Shown: positions 61,581 to 64,000 of the stretch, in pieces | Layout: every line of letters begins with the position of its first letter | Numbering within the stretch: the stretch's first letter is position 1 | Assembly (NCBI RefSeq): GCF_001625305.1 | Contig: NW_017803910.1 | Span: 1,758,960-1,822,959 of the forward strand | Length of the DNA: 64,000 bases | Reading direction: 5' to 3' | Source of the DNA: Branchiostoma belcheri | Lineage: Eukaryota > Chordata > Leptocardii > Amphioxiformes > Branchiostomatidae | The notes under the pieces: model-generated | What the model was told of the DNA's origin: nothing | Databases searched by the model: none | Seen by the model: only the letters and a program-made list of their open reading frames with translations | Position numbers and translations under genes: made by a program

Positions 61581-64000
61581 ATGGCACGAGCAAGTATGGG
61601 CAAGGCTTTATTCAGGCAAGCTGAAAATGATGTCTATCTTCACATTCCTGGCGATCAAGCCACCCAACCATATATATATGCTAATGACGATCCCTCCACC
61701 CATCCATCTGCTAATGACGATCCCTCCACCAAACTATCTGCTAATGACGATCCCTCCACCCAACCATCTGCTAATGACGATCCCTCCACCCATTCATCTG
61801 CTAATGACGATCCCTCCACCCACCCATCTGCTAATGACGATCCCTCCACCCAACCATCTGCTAATGACGATCCCTCCACCAAACTATCTGCTAATGACGA
61901 TCCCTCCACCCAACCATATGCTAATGACGATCCCTCCACCCATCCATCTGCTAATGACGATCCCTCCACCAAACCATCTGCTGATGACGATCCTAAGTTG
62001 GTATTAGAACACGGCCGTGATGCTGCCAGGTACCAGAGAGATGATGATGATGACGGCGATGACGTAACCGCAAAACGTGGGAAATTAGCGGCAGGCAACG
62101 GGCTCAAAATAGGTATGTACCGCGTTTGATGGTGTCAACATTCATGTATGACTCCATAAGTTTCATAACCTTCGATTTTGAATGCTGTTTCCTGACATTT
62201 TTGGCGACGCCTCATGGGCGAGCCTAATGTGTGCAGTATTGTGTGCAGTATTGTGTGCAGTTTGCAAGAATTCTAGGAATTTTACACCAACTAACCCCAA
62301 ATGTTATTTTTAACAAACTCACGACAGACCACAAGGAGGCATCCCACCGTCGCCATGGCAATGTATGTTTTCATTGTCAGTCTTGTTTCAAAAAAATGAA
62401 TATAAGATAGCATTTTGTTTTCCTTTAAGTGGACAGGGAGTTGTAATGATACTGGTTATCTTTTTCAGAATGTAGTTGGTGTCAGGTGGTCGTTGCTGTA
62501 CTGACAGTTGGGATCATAGTAGCGTTGACTGTTGGCGGGATAACAATGACTGTTGGCGGGATCTTTGCGGTGAAATCCAGCATGGGGGATGCTCAATTGG
62601 TAAGTTTTAGTCTACTCTGTCAGAACCTAAGATTCTATGTCAACAACTCTAGCCAACTAAGAGCCATTCGTAACTTGGTATGCTTTTTTTTATATTCGTG
62701 GCAAAAACTAACATTTTCGTCGAGCAATTTTTTCGAGTCAATTATTTATGATAGTCAAATACATGTTCCTATCTATAGTTGCCACCAACTGTGGAGACTG
62801 TTTCAACGACTGGTGTTCCCAGCTGCAGCACTGCTGTGACCACCATGACTGTGAGTATTACAGCTCATTGGCATTGCCCCCCTTGTCTTCTCGGGATATG
62901 GACAGACGATCAAAGTCTTCCCGAATTTAACTCTAATCACATTCAAATCATCTAAAAAATGCGGAAAGAAGTTCAAGAACACAACATCCAACTTCAGAGA
63001 TTTAAAAAACTAAGGCCAATTTGTTAAATGTACTGAAGATACTATATGTTGATACTGACCCAGACATCTCATGATAGATTTTATGTAGACCTCAATATGT
63101 TGAAGAAGTTAAATTGGTACGTTCAAGCTCTGTGTTTAAATTCTATGTTCCAGAAAGCAAAACCTATAATAAACATATCAATGCGGAGGAAGAAAATGAA
63201 TCTGACGGGGAAATTGATATGCACTGCAATGATTACTGATTACTTCTTATATAAATATTTAACTTTTATGTTTACCGAAGTTTTTGCTCTGTTTCTTCTT
63301 CCGTTCCAAACACTGACCTGGTGACCTGGTCAATGAACTGAACCAGACCGTCTGTCACCATGGTAACTGGTGTTGGGTAAGATCATGTTGCAATTTTATA
63401 GTAGGAGATTTTTGGATTCCTGTCACCATATATGTGAATGTGTTTGAGTAAGAATTAACAGAGCAGACCATATGCAAAGGTAAAAATTATGCATTTGCTT
63501 TGAAAATGTTACCTTTCTAGTTACCATTAAAACTCACAGGACAAGAATTTCAGCGTATCTTCCGTGAAGGCACCTCCCACACTGCGGGCAAACCCTCCAA
63601 ACTTACAAGGTACGTTGCATTATCCTTTTATTGAGATTAACCACATTTGTGACTGACATAACAGGTGACTTTAACCTTTCCAATTACAATAAGTGTTCCA
63701 AAATGCAATATTTCAGATTTATTTCACGACTTTATTCCTCATTACAGAAATGGATGGCAGAATTTTGGAGATGATAACCTTTGGTGGGAAGGGACGAGAG
63801 CCAGGGAAATTTGAACACAACTATGGAGTGGCTGTGTCTGCTGACAACAAAATATTCATTACTGATTGGTTTAACAACCGAATCCAAATCTTTGACATGA
63901 ATGGGACCTATCTCCGCCTCTTCCCAACAGAAGTCCCGGGGGGATCTAGGGAATTGTTCCCATATAGTCTTGCTTTTGACGTGGATCCTGGCTACCTATG
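61581..64000 (+). CDS. Membrane-anchored NHL-repeat protein, 5' part (5 exons, runs off edge)
   Basis: Exons 61581-62112, 62469-62599, 62779-62850, 63540-63609 and 63748-64000 (cut by the edge) are in phase. Order: short N-terminus (MGKALFRQAENDVYLHIPGD); ten 10-residue repeats of ANDDPST(H/Q/K)PS; an acidic DDDDDGDD stretch; a transmembrane segment VVVAVLTVGIIVALTVGGITMTVGGIF without signal peptide, so type II; a Thr/Ser-rich stalk (PPTVETVSTTGVPS); then NHL propeller sequence FGGKGREPGKFEHNYGVAVS and IFITDWFNNRIQIFDMNG. Amphioxus has many predicted proteins of this plan; their role is unknown. ATG 61596 is an alternative start. Being on the strand edge, length and blade number are unknown. 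Confidence 0.8.
61681..61980 (+). repeat. Coding 30-bp minisatellite, ten units
   Basis: Each unit is CTAATGACGATCCCTCCACC plus a variable CA(T/A)CCATCTG-like part. Units differ mostly at His/Gln/Lys codons. The array keeps frame and encodes the cytosolic acidic repeat of the NHL protein. Confidence 0.95.
62195..62395. repeat. Shared intron repeat, part A, copy 2
   Basis: Matches 25700-26090 in two blocks (GGCGACG(C/T)CTCA... and CCACCGTCGCCATGGCAATG...), here in NHL intron 1. The inner TGTGCAGTATTG is locally duplicated. Confidence 0.65.
63255..63530. repeat. Shared intron repeat, part B, copy 2
   Basis: Matches 26825-27120 over about 270 bp, including TTTTATGTTTACCGAAG, GTAACTGGTGTTGGGT, TAAGAATTAACAGAGCAGAC and TTATGCATTTGCTTTG. 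It lies in NHL intron 3 and ends just before exon 4. Confidence 0.7.

Noticed and set aside
61655..62107. Minus-strand ORF with SSLADGWVEG repeats, and the idea of a CRISPR array
   Set aside because: The 30-bp units are contiguous with no spacers and keep the plus-strand coding frame; this is a coding minisatellite in an animal gene.

Overview
The window reads as animal nuclear DNA, and most likely lancelet (Branchiostoma). Genes are split into short exons with GT/AG introns. The gene content (CLASP, NAT16-like, MRP5-type ABC transporter, BHMT) is animal. Two families seen here, a yellow/MRJP protein and a membrane-anchored NHL-repeat protein, are to my recollection known from amphioxus. The species call is inference; no species marker was tested. 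Exon borders were set by joining reading frames across GT/AG sites and comparing with remembered family sequences. No alignment was run.

Layout from left to right. 1-19947 (minus strand): the 5' part of a CLASP microtubule-regulator gene, four coding exons spread over 16 kb, with a 13 kb first intron full of decayed mobile elements. 20000-20700: promoter-like DNA with a cAMP-response-element palindrome. 21077-21559 (+): a short leucine-rich-repeat ORF. 21688-23419 (-): a three-exon NAT16-like N-acetyltransferase. 24460-28518 (+): a seven-exon yellow/major-royal-jelly-family secreted protein. 31062-47595 (+): a complete 31-exon ABCC5/MRP5-type transporter of 1479 codons, with all junctions in phase. 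48243-51169 (-): an eight-exon phytanoyl-CoA-dioxygenase-family enzyme, tail-to-tail with ABCC5. 52313-56942 (+): a nine-exon betaine-homocysteine methyltransferase, head-to-head with the dioxygenase, whose only in-frame start adds a mitochondrial-type presequence. 57831-59706 (-): a two-exon mucin-like single-pass membrane protein. 61581 to the right edge (+): the start of a membrane-anchored NHL-repeat protein with a coding minisatellite.

The genes do not form an obvious pathway. The closest functional pairing is the dioxygenase and BHMT, which share a 1.1 kb head-to-head promoter interval.

Repeats are abundant: 3' ends of one LINE family (six copies), two other LINE reverse-transcriptase tails, three copies of a tRNA-derived SINE, several fold-back or MITE-like elements, and a hAT-like terminal inverted repeat. 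The strongest non-gene pattern is that nearly every tandem array in the ABCC5 and BHMT introns ends within about 15-110 bp of a 3' splice site. In one case (ABCC5 exon 15) the array unit carries the acceptor and first codons of the exon itself. No CRISPR array, operon, rRNA, intact tRNA gene, virus or toxin gene was seen.
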